Assembly (NCBI GenBank): GCA_019240115.1
Contig: JAFAYV010000071.1
Span: 1-64,000 of the forward strand
From: Solirubrobacterales bacterium
GTDB lineage: Bacteria > Actinomycetota > Thermoleophilia > Solirubrobacterales > Solirubrobacteraceae
Direction: 5' to 3'
Length of the DNA: 64,000 nucleotides
Shown one piece after another: positions 17,881 through 26,657 of this stretch. The position numbers and the translations under genes were made by a program. The first letter of the stretch is position 1, and each line of letters opens with the position of its first letter. The notes beneath the pieces were generated by a model. It worked only from the letters and a program-made list of their open reading frames with translations. It was not told the origin of the DNA and did no database searches.

Positions 17881-18261
17881 CGAACCCGCCTCCGGTATTG
17901 GGATTGATGGCCTCCCCTTCGCAGTCGACAGACATTATGCGCCGGGCGATCGGGCCGTGCTTGGTATCAGCAATTCCCACCCGCAACCTTCCGGCCGGGG
18001 CGCTCAGCCTCGTCGGCAGTGGCCCGCCACGCCGCGAGAGCCGTAGCGAGAAAACGTCGAACACCATCCCCAACCGCCAGCCAAAGCGCGGCGCGCCAAG
18101 CCGCCTAGATATCAGGGCCGGGGGCCCTGCAGCCCGCGCGAACGAGGGATGTACGGAGGGGTTCATGAACGCGCGTGTTGATAGGGATGTGGGCGAGGTG
18201 CTCCGCTGACGTGCTTTCGGCCTGCCGATGCCGGGGATGTTTGGGCCGCAGATTCGTCGTC
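17881..18261. other. Intergenic stretch, no gene recognised
   Basis: The 381 bp between the methyltransferase and the VOC gene hold short overlapping frames on both strands without ribosome binding sites or family patterns. I see no repeat or structured RNA. Confidence 0.5.
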
Positions 18262-18639
18262 TCAGCCGCCAGCGAGTCCTATGAGGTTGCCTTCGGGATC
18301 GGCAAAATGCGCGACAACGAGGCCGTTAGGCGCTGTCTCGGGTCCCATCTTTCGGGTCGCGCCGAGTCGCTCGGCCCGCTCGAGCGCCGCGGGGACGTCG
18401 TCCACGCCGACGTAGAACAGCGCCCGCGGCTGGCGTCCCGCGCCGCCGCCGACTCCGCCACGGATCCCCACCCCATCGTCAGTGGTCATGAGATCAATGA
18501 ACCCGTAATCGTCGGGGTCGGACACCGTCGACGCGACAGGCGTCATCTCATACGTCCAGCCGAATAGCTCGCTGAAGAACTCGCGTAGCCGGCCCGGGTT
18601 CGTCCCGGCGATCTCGAAGTGCACGACCGGTTGGCCCAT
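18262..18639 (-). CDS. VOC (glyoxalase/bleomycin resistance-fold) protein
   Basis: The 125-residue single-domain VOC protein has the paired beta-alpha-beta pattern: PVVHFEIAGTNPGRLREFFSELFGW and RALFYVGVDDVPAALERAERLGATR, ending with VVAHFADPEGNLIGL. Metal-binding positions (His in VVHFEI, Glu in DPEGN) are present. Start ATG 18639 is chosen as the conserved domain start. It is divergent from an HxlR regulator 125 bp away. The substrate is unknown. Confidence 0.88.
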   Translation of the reverse strand: MGQPVVHFEIAGTNPGRLREFFSELFGWTYEMTPVASTVSDPDDYGFIDLMTTDDGVGIRGGVGGGAGRQPRALFYVGVDDVPAALERAERLGATRKMGPETAPNGLVVAHFADPEGNLIGLAGG

Positions 18640-18764
18640 CGAAGTCCTCCCCAGCCTCGGGACCGATGTCCGCGAGCGGTCCCAGACTTGTTGGTCTGTA
18701 TCGGATTCAGTACGGTAACAGCTGATGGTTGCAGAAAACAAGGTCTAAGTTGTGAAATCCCTCT

Positions 18765-19397
18765 ATGGCGACTTCTCGTAGCTATCGCGACCGGTGTCCG
18801 GTCGCGCGCGCGCTCGATGTCGTCGGCGAGCGGTGGGCGCTGTTGGTCGTCCGCGAGTTGCTGTTCGGACCACAGCGCTTCTCAGAGCTCCGCCGGGCGT
18901 TGCCGGGCGCCAGCACGAACATGCTCACCGACCGGTTGCGAGAGCTCGAATCTCACGGTGTCGTCGAACACCGAACGCTTCCACCGCCCGCCGCGAGCAC
19001 GGTCTATCAGTTGACTGAGCGTGGCAACAAGCTTGAGGGAGTGCTGGATGCTCTAGGCGGCTGGGGCGCGTCCGAGCCTGAGCCAGTCGGCGGTTCGGTC
19101 AGCCTCGGCGCGGTGCTCATGTTCCTACGCAGCCTCGCTCGGGCCCATGTCAACCCCCCCAAGGGTCTCTGGACCGTGATCCTGGAGGGACAGCCCTGGT
19201 CAATCATCGGACGCGACGGCACCGTCGAGATCAGCCCAGGCGCCTTGCCCGGGGCGGACTCCCAGCTCGAGACCGACCCCACGACCCTCAATTCGCTCCT
19301 GCTCGATCCCGCCGGCTTTGACAGCGCGATCACCCACGGCCGGGCAGTGCTGCACGGCGCTGAGGGCGCGCCGGCCTGGCTTTCAGTCGCGGATTGA
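18765..19397 (+). CDS. HxlR-family transcriptional regulator with SCP2-like C-terminus
   Basis: The 210-residue protein has an HxlR winged helix at residues 8-100: DRCPVARALDVVGERWALLVVRELLFG, RFSELRRALPGASTNMLTDRLRELE and GVVEHRTLPPPAASTVYQLTERG. Beyond residue 115 a sterol-carrier-like domain follows (WTVILEGQPWSIIGRDGTVEI), as in many actinobacterial HxlR proteins, and probably binds a small ligand. It is divergent from the VOC gene and may regulate it. Confidence 0.9.
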   Translation: MATSRSYRDRCPVARALDVVGERWALLVVRELLFGPQRFSELRRALPGASTNMLTDRLRELESHGVVEHRTLPPPAASTVYQLTERGNKLEGVLDALGGWGASEPEPVGGSVSLGAVLMFLRSLARAHVNPPKGLWTVILEGQPWSIIGRDGTVEISPGALPGADSQLETDPTTLNSLLLDPAGFDSAITHGRAVLHGAEGAPAWLSVAD

Positions 19398-19534
19398 GGC
19401 TGAGGCCGTGCAGACCGAGGCTGGGCTCGACGGTCAGCCGATCCGCCGGTGACACACGCGCGTCGCCGCCAAAGCAGGTCACAGCCACCGCAAGGGAAGC
19501 AGCCCCGCAATTCGCGCCAATTTCAGGTGAGTCT

Positions 19535-19850
19535 CGGGTCGGGCTTCGTGCCGGCTATCGGGGTGTCGCCCGAGTCGCTGGATGAATCGCGCGTCCGGGT
19601 CGTCGCGCTCTTCGGTCAGCCCGATGCGGGTGCACAAGCGGAGGCTGCGAGTATTCTCGCGCGCACCGACGGCCCGGAAGATCGGAGCCCGTGGCCGCCG
19701 GCGATGTCGCAGAGCAGCGCCTCGAGCAGGTATCGCCCCAGCGTCGCCGACCGGCCGTCGGGGTCGATCGGATCGAGGTCGGGTAGGACCGCGCCCTGCA
19801 GCTCGACGGTGACCGCCGCCACTCCAGGTAGGTGGAGGCCATCAGCTTCC
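19535..19850 (-). pseudogene. GNAT N-acetyltransferase, frameshifted remnant
   Basis: The minus strand encodes a GNAT-like middle (VAAVTVELQGAVLPDLDP, ATLGRYLLEALLCDIAGGHG) and, after a single-nucleotide frame change near 19680, the typical end IFRAVGARENTRSLRLCTRIG with LTEERDDPDARFIQRLG. The NTRSLRL segment is the usual asparagine-serine helix of GNAT enzymes. The N-terminal part also lacks a start. It fills most of the 630-bp gap between the HxlR and TetR genes. Confidence 0.6.
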
Positions 19851-20029
19851 CTTATGGCACCCTCCGGCGCGGCGGCCGCGACCGGAGCCTGGTGGTTCTC
19901 GTCTCGTATCTGCTCGACGCGCCGGGCCACGCCCCGGGTGGTCGGCAGAGAGCCTTGCCGCGGACCGCCGCGCCCCGGGTCCGGCGACTCGCCGCGGCTA
20001 CGAGCAAGGCGGCTGGTGTGACCGGCCCG

Positions 20030-20629
20030 TCAGCTGATTTGCCGCAGGGTGGCGAGGTGTTGGTTGACGGCCCGGGTGGTGCGGTCGGTGTCGCCGGTGG
20101 CGAGGAGGTCCAGTAGCGCGCCGCGCAGGACGGAGAGGGCGAGGGTTCGCTGGGCGGCTCCGGCTTTGGTCTTGCGTCGTGAGGGTGGTTGGGCGGCGGC
20201 GAGCACGGTGAGCCAGTCCGCGACGGTCTGGCGGGCGAAACCGGCCCACAACGCGTCGGGCGAGACGAGCGATCGGGCGTAGGCCTCGACCCATAGGCCG
20301 AGCAGCGGTCGGTGGGTCTCGTCTGCGAGCCATCGCCACACCAGCTCGACGGTGGCGGAGAGGTCTCGCTGTTCGCTCGGCGAGCCAGCGTGTTCGAGCA
20401 GTTCGAGCTGATCTGTGCGGGCGCGGGCCAGTAGTGCGCGCACGAGACCGTCCTTGCTGCCGAATAGGTAGAGCAGCACCCGCGGGCTGGATCCGATCGC
20501 TGCCGCCAGCGGCCGCAGGGAGAGCTCGGCGAGTCCGTGCTCGAGCGCGTAGCGGTAGGCACTCTCCAGGAGCTGCTGCTGGCGGGCCGAGGGTGGCCGC
20601 TGGGCGTAGTCAGCCGTGCTAGCTTGCAC
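20030..20629 (-). CDS. TetR-family transcriptional regulator
   Basis: The 199-residue protein has an HTH at about residues 14-60 (QQQLLESAYRYALEHGLAELS, LRPLAAAIGSSPRVLLYLFGSKDGLV). The C-terminal part is helical with LVWRWLADETHRPLLGLWVEAYARS. An upstream in-frame ATG at 20683 exists, but it would cross the palindromic operator and the divergent gene start, so GTG 20629 is preferred. It is divergent from the GNAT gene at 20658 and likely controls it. Confidence 0.85.
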   Translation of the reverse strand: MQASTADYAQRPPSARQQQLLESAYRYALEHGLAELSLRPLAAAIGSSPRVLLYLFGSKDGLVRALLARARTDQLELLEHAGSPSEQRDLSATVELVWRWLADETHRPLLGLWVEAYARSLVSPDALWAGFARQTVADWLTVLAAAQPPSRRKTKAGAAQRTLALSVLRGALLDLLATGDTDRTTRAVNQHLATLRQIS

Positions 20630-20648
20630 TGAAACGACTGTATCAGTT
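20628..20648. promoter_or_regulatory. Palindromic operator between TetR and GNAT genes
   Basis: ACTGAAACGACTGTATCAGT (20628-20647) has perfect ACTGA/TCAGT arms and partial inner symmetry (AC..GT). It overlaps the TetR start codon region and lies 10 bp upstream of the GNAT start, as expected for an autoregulated divergent pair. Confidence 0.65.
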
Positions 20649-20657
20649 GGAGGCGTA

Positions 20658-21188
20658 GTGGTCGTGAGTCCCGAGGTCGTCATCCGTGCGCCCGATCAGC
20701 CGGGCGACCTCGGCTGGGTCGTGATGGCCCACGGGGAGGTCTACGCCTCGGAGTTCGGGTGGGACCAGAGCTTTGAGACGTTGGTCGCCGGGATCGTCGC
20801 CGACTATGCCACTCACCACGACACCAGCAGGGAGGCTGCGTGGATCGCCGAGGTCGACCAGCGCCGGGCCGGCTGCGTGTTCTGCGTAGCCGAGGATGAG
20901 CGGACCGCGAAGCTGCGGATTCTGCTCGTCGAGCCGTGGGCCCGTGGCCACCGGCTCGGCGCTCGGCTGGTCGATGAGTGCGTGGCCTTCGCGCGCGCGG
21001 CCGGCTACGAGCGGGTTCGACTGTGGACGAACAGTCCCTTGCTGGCGGCCGCTCGCGTCTACCGCGCCCGCGGCTTTCGGTTGGCCGAGGAGGAACCTCA
21101 TCACAGCTTCGGCGCCGAGCTCATCGGCCAGACCTACGAGCTGGACCTTCGCGATCCCGAACGCCTCCGGGGCGTTGGACCGCGATGA
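20658..21188 (+). CDS. GNAT-family N-acetyltransferase
   Basis: The 176-residue protein has the acetyl-CoA binding motif VEPWARGHRLGARLVDECV (R-x-x-G-x-G/A type loop), preceded by the strand KLRILLV and followed by GYERVRLWTNSPLLAAARVYRARGF. The N-terminus IRAPDQPGDLGWVVMAHGEVY resembles GNAT domains fused or linked to MarR-type regulators. GTG 20658 sits 4 bp after GGAGG; GTG 20664 is an alternative. The substrate is unknown. Confidence 0.86.
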   Translation: MVVSPEVVIRAPDQPGDLGWVVMAHGEVYASEFGWDQSFETLVAGIVADYATHHDTSREAAWIAEVDQRRAGCVFCVAEDERTAKLRILLVEPWARGHRLGARLVDECVAFARAAGYERVRLWTNSPLLAAARVYRARGFRLAEEEPHHSFGAELIGQTYELDLRDPERLRGVGPR

Positions 21189-21269
21189 GCGTTCCGCGCG
21201 CCGGACGCGAGCCGAGCGCCTACCCGCCCCCTCCGCGGCGCGAGCCGTCGCTGGGGTGACTTCGGCTCT

Positions 21270-21465
21270 GCCGGGCTTGTCGTGTTCGCGCTCTTGTTGC
21301 GCAGCAATCTGCCCAAGCTCGCTGTTTCCGCTCTACGCCAGGGTCCACAGCCTCTCGTCGACCGGGTCACCTTGCTGTTCGCGGCCTACACGCTGGTGGC
21401 GATCCCCGCGATCGTGTTCGGGCCGCTCTCAGACGCCACGGGGAGCCGCTCGAACCAGTCGCGCG
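21270..21465 (+). pseudogene. MFS transporter N-terminal fragment with frameshifts
   Basis: Pieces of a transporter are spread over two frames: VVFALLLRSNLP then SSLFPLYARVHSLSS in the next frame, then VTLLFAAYTLVAIPAIVFGPLSDA back in the first. Joined, they give the first two helices and the motif A loop (GPLSDATG) of an MFS protein. The rest of the gene is absent. It begins shortly after the GNAT gene and may have been in its operon. Confidence 0.6.
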
Positions 21466-21607
21466 CGGTGCCGGGGTTGTGACTGGGATCCCGCGAAGAG
21501 ATCGAAGTTCATCTGCGGCACTCCGCGAGAGCAGCCGCGCGTCCGAGCCACCACCGAACGCAGTGGCTCATCGTCCTGCGGACTGTTGCGTCTCGGCGTG
21601 CGGGCGG

Positions 21608-21740
21608 TTAGCGTCGTTCGGTTGCCAGGCGAAAAGCGAAGCTGATCAAGACGACACCGCTGAGCTGCTCCAGCCGTCGCTGCACGTTCGGCCGCCGAAG
21701 CCACGATGCCGCTCGTCCGACCAGCCACAACCGGTGAGCG
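21608..21740 (-). pseudogene. LysE-family transporter C-terminal remnant
   Basis: The minus strand ending at TAA 21608-21610 encodes LWLVGRAASWLRRPNVQRRL followed by EQLSGVVLISFAFRLATERR. This matches the last helix of LysE/RhtB exporters (pattern RxxRxLDRxxGxVLxGLGxRLA). No start and no upstream helices are present. It is a short gene tail in a junk-rich 780-bp gap. Confidence 0.55.
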
Positions 21741-21967
21741 TGCCGGCCGCGGTGCGCACCCGGCGCCGCCACTTGCCGCAGCCGATGCTCTCCGGGTGCG
21801 TGAGGGCCCGCGGTGCTCTCGCAGTCTCTACGCAGGGCGCGCGCGCAGCTCGGCGGTCAGCCCGATGAGCCCGGTGAGGCACCCCGGCGTGCCGGCACCG
21901 ATGAGTTCGGTGCGGCGGTTCGGTCTCACCGGACCATGATCCACCCAACGAGAAGAGAACCGCGAGC

Positions 21968-22570
21968 ATGAAGCTGACGACCATGACGCAAGTCTCCGTC
22001 GATGGAGTGATGCAGGGAAACGGGCCGTCCGAGGAGGACCGCAGGGACGGATTCGAGCGATGCGGATGGGCCTTGGGCAGGGGCGACAACGAGACCAGGA
22101 CGTTCATCAGCCAGACCTACCAGAGCGCCGACGCGTTCCTGTTCGGCCGGCGGACCTACACGATGTTCGCCCCCCAATGGGGCGCGATGGATCCGGGCAG
22201 CCATCCGATCGCAGACGCCTTGAACACGAAGCCCAAGTACCTCGCATCGACGACGATCACCGATCCGCAATGGGCGAACACGACCGTTCTCGGCGGTGAC
22301 CTCGCGGCAGCCATCGGCGAACTGAAAGCCACGTCGGCGGGTGAGCTGCAGGTGCACGGCAGCGGTGTCCTGATCCGGTGGCTGCTCGCCAACGACCTCG
22401 TGGACGAGATGACCCTGCTCATCGTCCCGGTGGTGGTCGGCCAGGGCAGGCGGCTGTTCCCCGACGCCGGACCGGACATTGCGCTTGACCTGGTCGACTC
22501 GCGAGCCGACTCGAAGGGCGTAACGATGCAGATCTATAGGCCGACCGGGCGCCCGCAATATGCGAGCTGA
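21968..22570 (+). CDS. Dihydrofolate reductase-fold (RibD C-terminal-like) protein
   Basis: The 200-residue protein follows the RibD_C pattern: MKLTTMTQVSVDGVMQGNGP, ADAFLFGRRTYTMFAPQWG, KPKYLASTTITDPQWANTTV, GELQVHGSGVLIRWLLANDLVDEMTL and PVVVGQGRRLFPDAG. These proteins bind NADPH and are common in actinobacteria as reductases of unknown substrate rather than true DHFR. ATG 21968 follows GAGAAGAG. No operon partner is evident. Confidence 0.9.
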   Translation: MKLTTMTQVSVDGVMQGNGPSEEDRRDGFERCGWALGRGDNETRTFISQTYQSADAFLFGRRTYTMFAPQWGAMDPGSHPIADALNTKPKYLASTTITDPQWANTTVLGGDLAAAIGELKATSAGELQVHGSGVLIRWLLANDLVDEMTLLIVPVVVGQGRRLFPDAGPDIALDLVDSRADSKGVTMQIYRPTGRPQYAS

Positions 22571-22635
22571 GGCGCGGGGGCTCCCGCAGTCATGCGAGTC
22601 GGCCTGGTGAGACGAAGCGTCCGCGACACCCCGCT

Positions 22636-23427
22636 CTATGGGGTGGCTGCTCTCGCGGCCTTGATCTCGTCGGCGAGGAGTTGCGCGAAGGCGTCGGGCC
22701 GCGACAGGAAGGGGTGGTGTCCGGCGTCGAACTCGACGTGGTGGGCGCCGGCGCGGATCCGAGCTCGCTGGGTCTCGGCGGGCGTGGCGAGGTCCTGGGT
22801 GCACACGATGTAGCTGGAAGGGGTCGAGCGCCACGCGATCTCACAAGGCGGCTGGCCGAACGGCGCGAGCGATTGGCGGGTGAGACGCGCGAGGGCCGCC
22901 TCGACGGTCGCCTCGTCGCAGTCCTGTAGGAAGTAGTCGCGGATCATGTCCGGATCGACCCCGACGGTGTCCTTGCCCGGCTGCAGCCACGGTGCGGGCT
23001 CGGCGCCGATCATCTCGGCCTGGGACTGGCCAGCGTCGGGCATCACCGAGGTGACGTAGAGCAGTTGGGTGACGCGCTCGTGGGCTCCGGCCTCGGTGAT
23101 GATGACGCCTCCGTAGGAGTGGCCGCAGAGGACGACCGGACGGTCGACCTCGCGGATCGCCTCTTGGCACGCCTGAACGTCGGCGGTCAGGTCGCCCAGC
23201 GCGTCGCCGGTCTCGCCACAGCTGGGCAGCGCGACCGCCGCGCTCGGTATTCCCCGTTCGGCCAACGGCCCGATCATCTGGCTCCACCACCACCCGGCGT
23301 CGCGAACACACGCGCCGTGGACGAAGAGAAGAGTCGGCAGGACGCGTTGCGCATCGCTCGCGGGCGTGGCGGTTGAGCTCGACGAGGCGGCGATCTGCCC
23401 TCCCCGGTCTTCTGGCACGGTGTTCAT
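22636..23427 (-). CDS. Alpha/beta hydrolase
   Basis: The 263-residue protein has the hydrolase fold: oxyanion strand LLFVHGACVRDAGWWW, the nucleophile elbow VVLCGHSYGGVIIT (Ser), and the catalytic His in HHVEFDAGHHPFLSRPDAF. The pattern is that of EstC-like esterases. The first 30 residues are Ser/Ala-rich and unconserved; ATG 23427 is used. It is divergent from the TetR at 23456, 28 bp away, and is likely repressed by it. Confidence 0.88.
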   Translation of the reverse strand: MNTVPEDRGGQIAASSSSTATPASDAQRVLPTLLFVHGACVRDAGWWWSQMIGPLAERGIPSAAVALPSCGETGDALGDLTADVQACQEAIREVDRPVVLCGHSYGGVIITEAGAHERVTQLLYVTSVMPDAGQSQAEMIGAEPAPWLQPGKDTVGVDPDMIRDYFLQDCDEATVEAALARLTRQSLAPFGQPPCEIAWRSTPSSYIVCTQDLATPAETQRARIRAGAHHVEFDAGHHPFLSRPDAFAQLLADEIKAARAATP

Positions 23428-23455
23428 CGTGGCGTCTCCCGGATCGGATCCCAAT

Positions 23456-24037
23456 ATGCGTAACGACGTTACAACACCTCGTCGGCCTCGCGACGAGCAG
23501 CTCCGTCAACGCCTCACCGAGCAAGCGGCCGCGCTACTCGTCGCCCGACAGAGCAGCGCGATCACCCTGCGCGACCTGGCCGCCGCGCTCGACACGAGCT
23601 CGCGCATGCTCGTCCACCACTTCGGCTCCCGCGACCAGCTCATCACCGCCGCGTTAGCTCACGCCCGCCGCCAGCTGCTCGACATCGCCCGCACCCAGCT
23701 GACCGCACACGACCCCCACGACCTCCGCAGCCTCGTCGCGGCGCTGCGCTCCATCGTCACCGACCCCATCAACCGTCCGTACTTCCGACTCTTCGACGAG
23801 GTCAATGCGCTGGCCCAGACCCAGCCCGAGCGATTCCCCGACTTCGGCCACGCGAGCGTCTATGACTGGCTGCCCCAGCTCACCCAACTGCTCGCCCCCA
23901 CCAGCACCGACGACACCGACGCACGGGCGCGAGCAACCCTGGCCCTCGCCGTCATCCGCGGTCTCATGCTCGACCGCAACGCCACCCACGAGCAGGCCCG
24001 GATCGACGCCGCCTTCGCCGTCTTCGACGCCCTCTAG
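23456..24037 (+). CDS. TetR-family transcriptional regulator
   Basis: The 193-residue protein has the HTH DEQLRQRLTEQAAALLVARQ, AITLRDLAAALDTSSRMLVHHFGSRDQL. The second half is a helical ligand domain (RPYFRLFDEVNALAQ, RATLALAVIRGLMLD). Its coding start overlaps a perfect palindrome, so autoregulation is likely. Together with the divergent alpha/beta hydrolase it forms a compact regulator-enzyme cassette. Confidence 0.88.
   Translation: MRNDVTTPRRPRDEQLRQRLTEQAAALLVARQSSAITLRDLAAALDTSSRMLVHHFGSRDQLITAALAHARRQLLDIARTQLTAHDPHDLRSLVAALRSIVTDPINRPYFRLFDEVNALAQTQPERFPDFGHASVYDWLPQLTQLLAPTSTDDTDARARATLALAVIRGLMLDRNATHEQARIDAAFAVFDAL
23460..23472. promoter_or_regulatory. Perfect 13-bp palindrome at the TetR start
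   Basis: GTAACGACGTTAC is perfectly symmetric and lies at codons 2-6 of the TetR gene, 33 bp upstream of the divergent hydrolase start. It is the obvious operator for this TetR, placed to block both promoters. Binding is inferred. Confidence 0.75.
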
Positions 24038-24434
24038 CGCGGTCCACCGGGCCGTGATCTCGACCACGGTCACATCGCGACTTCCGGTCTCACGCACCGG
24101 CAGGAGTCGCAGCCACACTGGAAGCGGCGGCGGGCCCTTCCAGGTCCTGCTCCGCGCGGCGACGAGCGAGAGCGGCGCACGGCCGCGCGGAGGCCTGCTT
24201 TCCGCGATGCTCACGTACGATCGTCGGGTGTTCGGGCTCGTCATCGTCCTTGGCGAGCCCAGCGAGGCCAGCCAGCCGATCAGCTGCCGTCCGGTCGGGG
24301 GGAACGTTGGCCTGCTCGGCGGCTTCGGTGCAGCGGCCTTTGCTGCCGAGCAGGTACGACGCCGCAGGAGGGCGCTCGTCACCCTCGCTCACCGCAGGAC
24401 GCGCAAGCGGAGCCTGCAGAGCGAACTCCCTGAT
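24038..24434. other. Intergenic stretch, possible decayed minus-strand gene
   Basis: Nearly 400 bp lie between two convergent genes. A minus-strand frame at 24090-24392 starts with ATG and has an ordinary composition (ADRLAGLAGLAKDDDEPEHP), but there is no ribosome binding site and no family I recognise. I do not call it a gene. Confidence 0.4.
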
Positions 24435-24848
24435 TTACTCGCCGACCGGGGCGCCGGGGTAGGTGCCGAATGACCAGTGGTTGCCCTCGGGATCCCTGAG
24501 CGCGAAGTCGCGTGAGCCGTAGTCGGTGTCATGCGGCGCTCGGGTGATCTCTGCGCCGGCGGCAGCGACACGAGCGTGGATCGCGTCGATGTCATCGGCG
24601 ACGACGTATGCGCCGAACGTCCCGGGCTGAGGTGACCATTGCGTGGCCGGGTCGACCTCGCGCATGGAGCCGAGCATGACGCCGCCGCCGGGCGGCCAGG
24701 CAAGCTCGGCGTGGTCGACGCGGTCGCCGTCGCCGTAGACGACCGTCTCATGGAAGCCGACGACGTCAACCAGAAAACGAATCAGCGCCCGCGCGTCGTG
24801 GGCGCGAAGCGTCGGCCAAACCTGAGGTGTGGGAGATGTTGGGCTCAT
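24435..24848 (-). CDS. VOC-family protein
   Basis: The 137-residue VOC protein shows VWPTLRAHDARALIRFLVDVVGF, VVYGDGDRVDHAELAWPPGGGVML, FGAYVVADDIDAIHARVAAAGAEI and FALRDPEGNHWSFGTYPG. This close variant is usually encoded next to AraC regulators. ATG 24848 lies inside the 3' end of the upstream araC-type gene, so the two are translationally linked by an 83-bp overlap. It probably binds or modifies the signal sensed by that regulator. Confidence 0.9.
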   Translation of the reverse strand: MSPTSPTPQVWPTLRAHDARALIRFLVDVVGFHETVVYGDGDRVDHAELAWPPGGGVMLGSMREVDPATQWSPQPGTFGAYVVADDIDAIHARVAAAGAEITRAPHDTDYGSRDFALRDPEGNHWSFGTYPGAPVGE

Positions 24849-25752
24849 GGATCGGACGGTAGGTGTCGGAGCGGCGGCGGTCTTGGACGTTTCGGAACTC
24901 TTGGCGTAGCCACTGCGAGGGAGGCAGCTCAGCAAACGCCCTGAAGTCGCGGACGAGGTGAGATTGGTCGGAGTATCCAGAGCAGACTGCCGTCCAGGCG
25001 ATGTCTGCCCGGTCCGCGGCTCTGACCTGTGCTTGCAGCAGGGACCGGGCTCGGTGAAAGCGGATCACCCGGCTGGCGAGTTTCGGAGTCATCCCAACCT
25101 CCTGCCGGAAGCGGTTTGCGAGATGGCGCTCGCTGAAGCCGACCTCACGCGCAATCCTCGCGACAGGGAGAGCTCCAGCGCCCGCGAGCATCAATCGCCA
25201 TGCGTGAGCGACCGGCGCGGGTACCGCCGCCTCCCGGTCGAGCCGGCGCAACAACGTCGCGTCGAGAACCTGGAAGCGCTGACGCCATCCCGCGGCTGCC
25301 GCGATCTGCTCCCGGAGCCCGCCGATGAGGCCGCCCAGCACGTCCTCGGCTGCGACGTCGACGTCCGCCAGCTCGCCCGCCGGCATGCCGAGCAACGCGC
25401 GTGACGCGAGCGGGCTCACTCGTAGTTGGATGCCGCTCTGGGCGCCGTCGTGCGCGATCACGACCGGAGTCGCATGCAGGCCACCGATCAGCGCGTCGTA
25501 CTGGTTGGGAGGACGCCGCCGGTCGAGATGACAAACAACGTGAAGCGGCTCATCGAGGGTCACGATCACCGTCAGAAATGGAGACGGCAGCCCGAGGTGC
25601 CGGGCCGGCGCGACTCCGCGGAGACGGTAGCCGTCATAAGCGGCGATCAGCCCGCGCAGCGGCGCGGCCGGAAGACATCGCACACTCTCAACAACAGGCT
25701 GCCCGCAGGCGGCACCCTCGGATCGCACCACCTCAGTATGCCGCCGACCCAT
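24766..25752 (-). CDS. AraC-family transcriptional regulator
   Basis: The 328-residue protein has an N-terminal cupin-like sensor (PSPFLTVIVTLDEPLHVV, IAHDGAQSGIQLRVSPL) and a C-terminal double HTH: LPVARIAREVGFSERHLANRFRQ and then DIAWTAVCSGYSDQSHLVRDFRAF, ending in SQWLRQEFRNVQD. After that the frame continues 40 residues over the VOC gene start. ATG 25752 is chosen because residues before it in the longer frame are unconserved. It forms a pair with the VOC gene. Confidence 0.86.
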   Translation of the reverse strand: MGRRHTEVVRSEGAACGQPVVESVRCLPAAPLRGLIAAYDGYRLRGVAPARHLGLPSPFLTVIVTLDEPLHVVCHLDRRRPPNQYDALIGGLHATPVVIAHDGAQSGIQLRVSPLASRALLGMPAGELADVDVAAEDVLGGLIGGLREQIAAAAGWRQRFQVLDATLLRRLDREAAVPAPVAHAWRLMLAGAGALPVARIAREVGFSERHLANRFRQEVGMTPKLASRVIRFHRARSLLQAQVRAADRADIAWTAVCSGYSDQSHLVRDFRAFAELPPSQWLRQEFRNVQDRRRSDTYRPIHEPNISHTSGLADASRPRRAGADSFSG

Positions 25753-26046
25753 TGCGGGTCGGAGCGTGGCTGACGTCACACGCGGACGCCTCGGCCATCG
25801 GCAGAGTTCGCCGAGCCGGCTTGCAGCTCGCGGATGATCGTGCCGAGCAGGCCCGACGCCAGAAGCCCGGCCCGAGGGGACCGGACGCATTCTCACCGAC
25901 CGGCGGCAGTTGTCGCAGGGAGACCCTGGACGGCGCGGACATACGGCCAAGCTGCCTGCCGTGGATCGGCAACCGAGCGCCGTCGAGCGCTTCGCGGGGC
26001 AGCCTCCGCGAAGCCGCGCCCCGTCGCGCGGCAGGTGCGACGCGTC
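25753..26046. other. Upstream region of the AraC gene, nothing else seen
   Basis: About 290 bp between the AraC start and the end of the DUF5946 gene contain no convincing frame. It should hold the AraC promoter, but no clear -10/-35 or palindrome stands out. Confidence 0.4.
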
Positions 26047-26568
26047 TCAGTCGGCGGTCAGCGCCTGGACAGCGGCCGCGACCGTGGAATGGTGGACCGT
26101 CCAGGATCGCCAGACCGATTGTGCCCAGTCCTGAGCGCGCGCCTCGTAGTCGGCCTGGTCGCGAGCGCCCACCATGTGCTGGATGGTCAGCTCCCCAGGA
26201 CCTCGATCACGGCGCAGGATCGGAAAGTCGGCACGACGGCTGACGATGCGCCGAACGATCTGGCCGGCGCGTTCGGCTGCGAGGTCGAGCTCCAGGCGCG
26301 CATAGAGCCCCGCGAGGTGGGCGAAGACCGATTGTCGATCGCGTCGATCGCTGCCGTCGCCGGGATGCTGGGCCATGTAGGCATCGACGATCAGCCGGTG
26401 GGCCGGCGGGTAGCCGAAGCGCTGCAGCTCGTTGGCTTGAACCTCGCCGAAGATCTGCCAGCAGCCGGGCGCGGACGGCACGTACGTATGCACCGGCCCG
26501 TCGATGTCCGCCACCACCGCCCGACACTGCGCGCAGCGCGTTGTTGCAGGCGGGACCGACGCCTCCAT
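26047..26568 (-). CDS. DUF5946 family protein
   Basis: The 173-residue protein begins with a zinc-ribbon-like CAQC pair, then DIDGPVHTYVPSAPGCWQIFGEV, AHRLIVDAYMAQHPGDGSDRRDRQSVFAHLAGLYARLE and the C-terminal WAQSVWRSWTVHHSTVAAAVQAL. This matches DUF5946, a family of unknown function common in Actinomycetota. The His/Cys-rich pattern suggests metal binding. No operon partner is evident. Confidence 0.8.
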   Translation of the reverse strand: MEASVPPATTRCAQCRAVVADIDGPVHTYVPSAPGCWQIFGEVQANELQRFGYPPAHRLIVDAYMAQHPGDGSDRRDRQSVFAHLAGLYARLELDLAAERAGQIVRRIVSRRADFPILRRDRGPGELTIQHMVGARDQADYEARAQDWAQSVWRSWTVHHSTVAAAVQALTAD

Positions 26569-26657
26569 CGAGAACAGTCAAGCGCAGGCGCCGCCGCCAG
26601 CGCCCTCCGCACGCCGGTTGAGCATCGACAACCGAGGACGGTTGTCGTTACCTCCTG

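Noticed and set aside
24090-24392. A 100-codon minus-strand gene candidate
   Set aside because: It lacks a ribosome binding site and any recognisable family, and its composition is not distinct from shadow frames.
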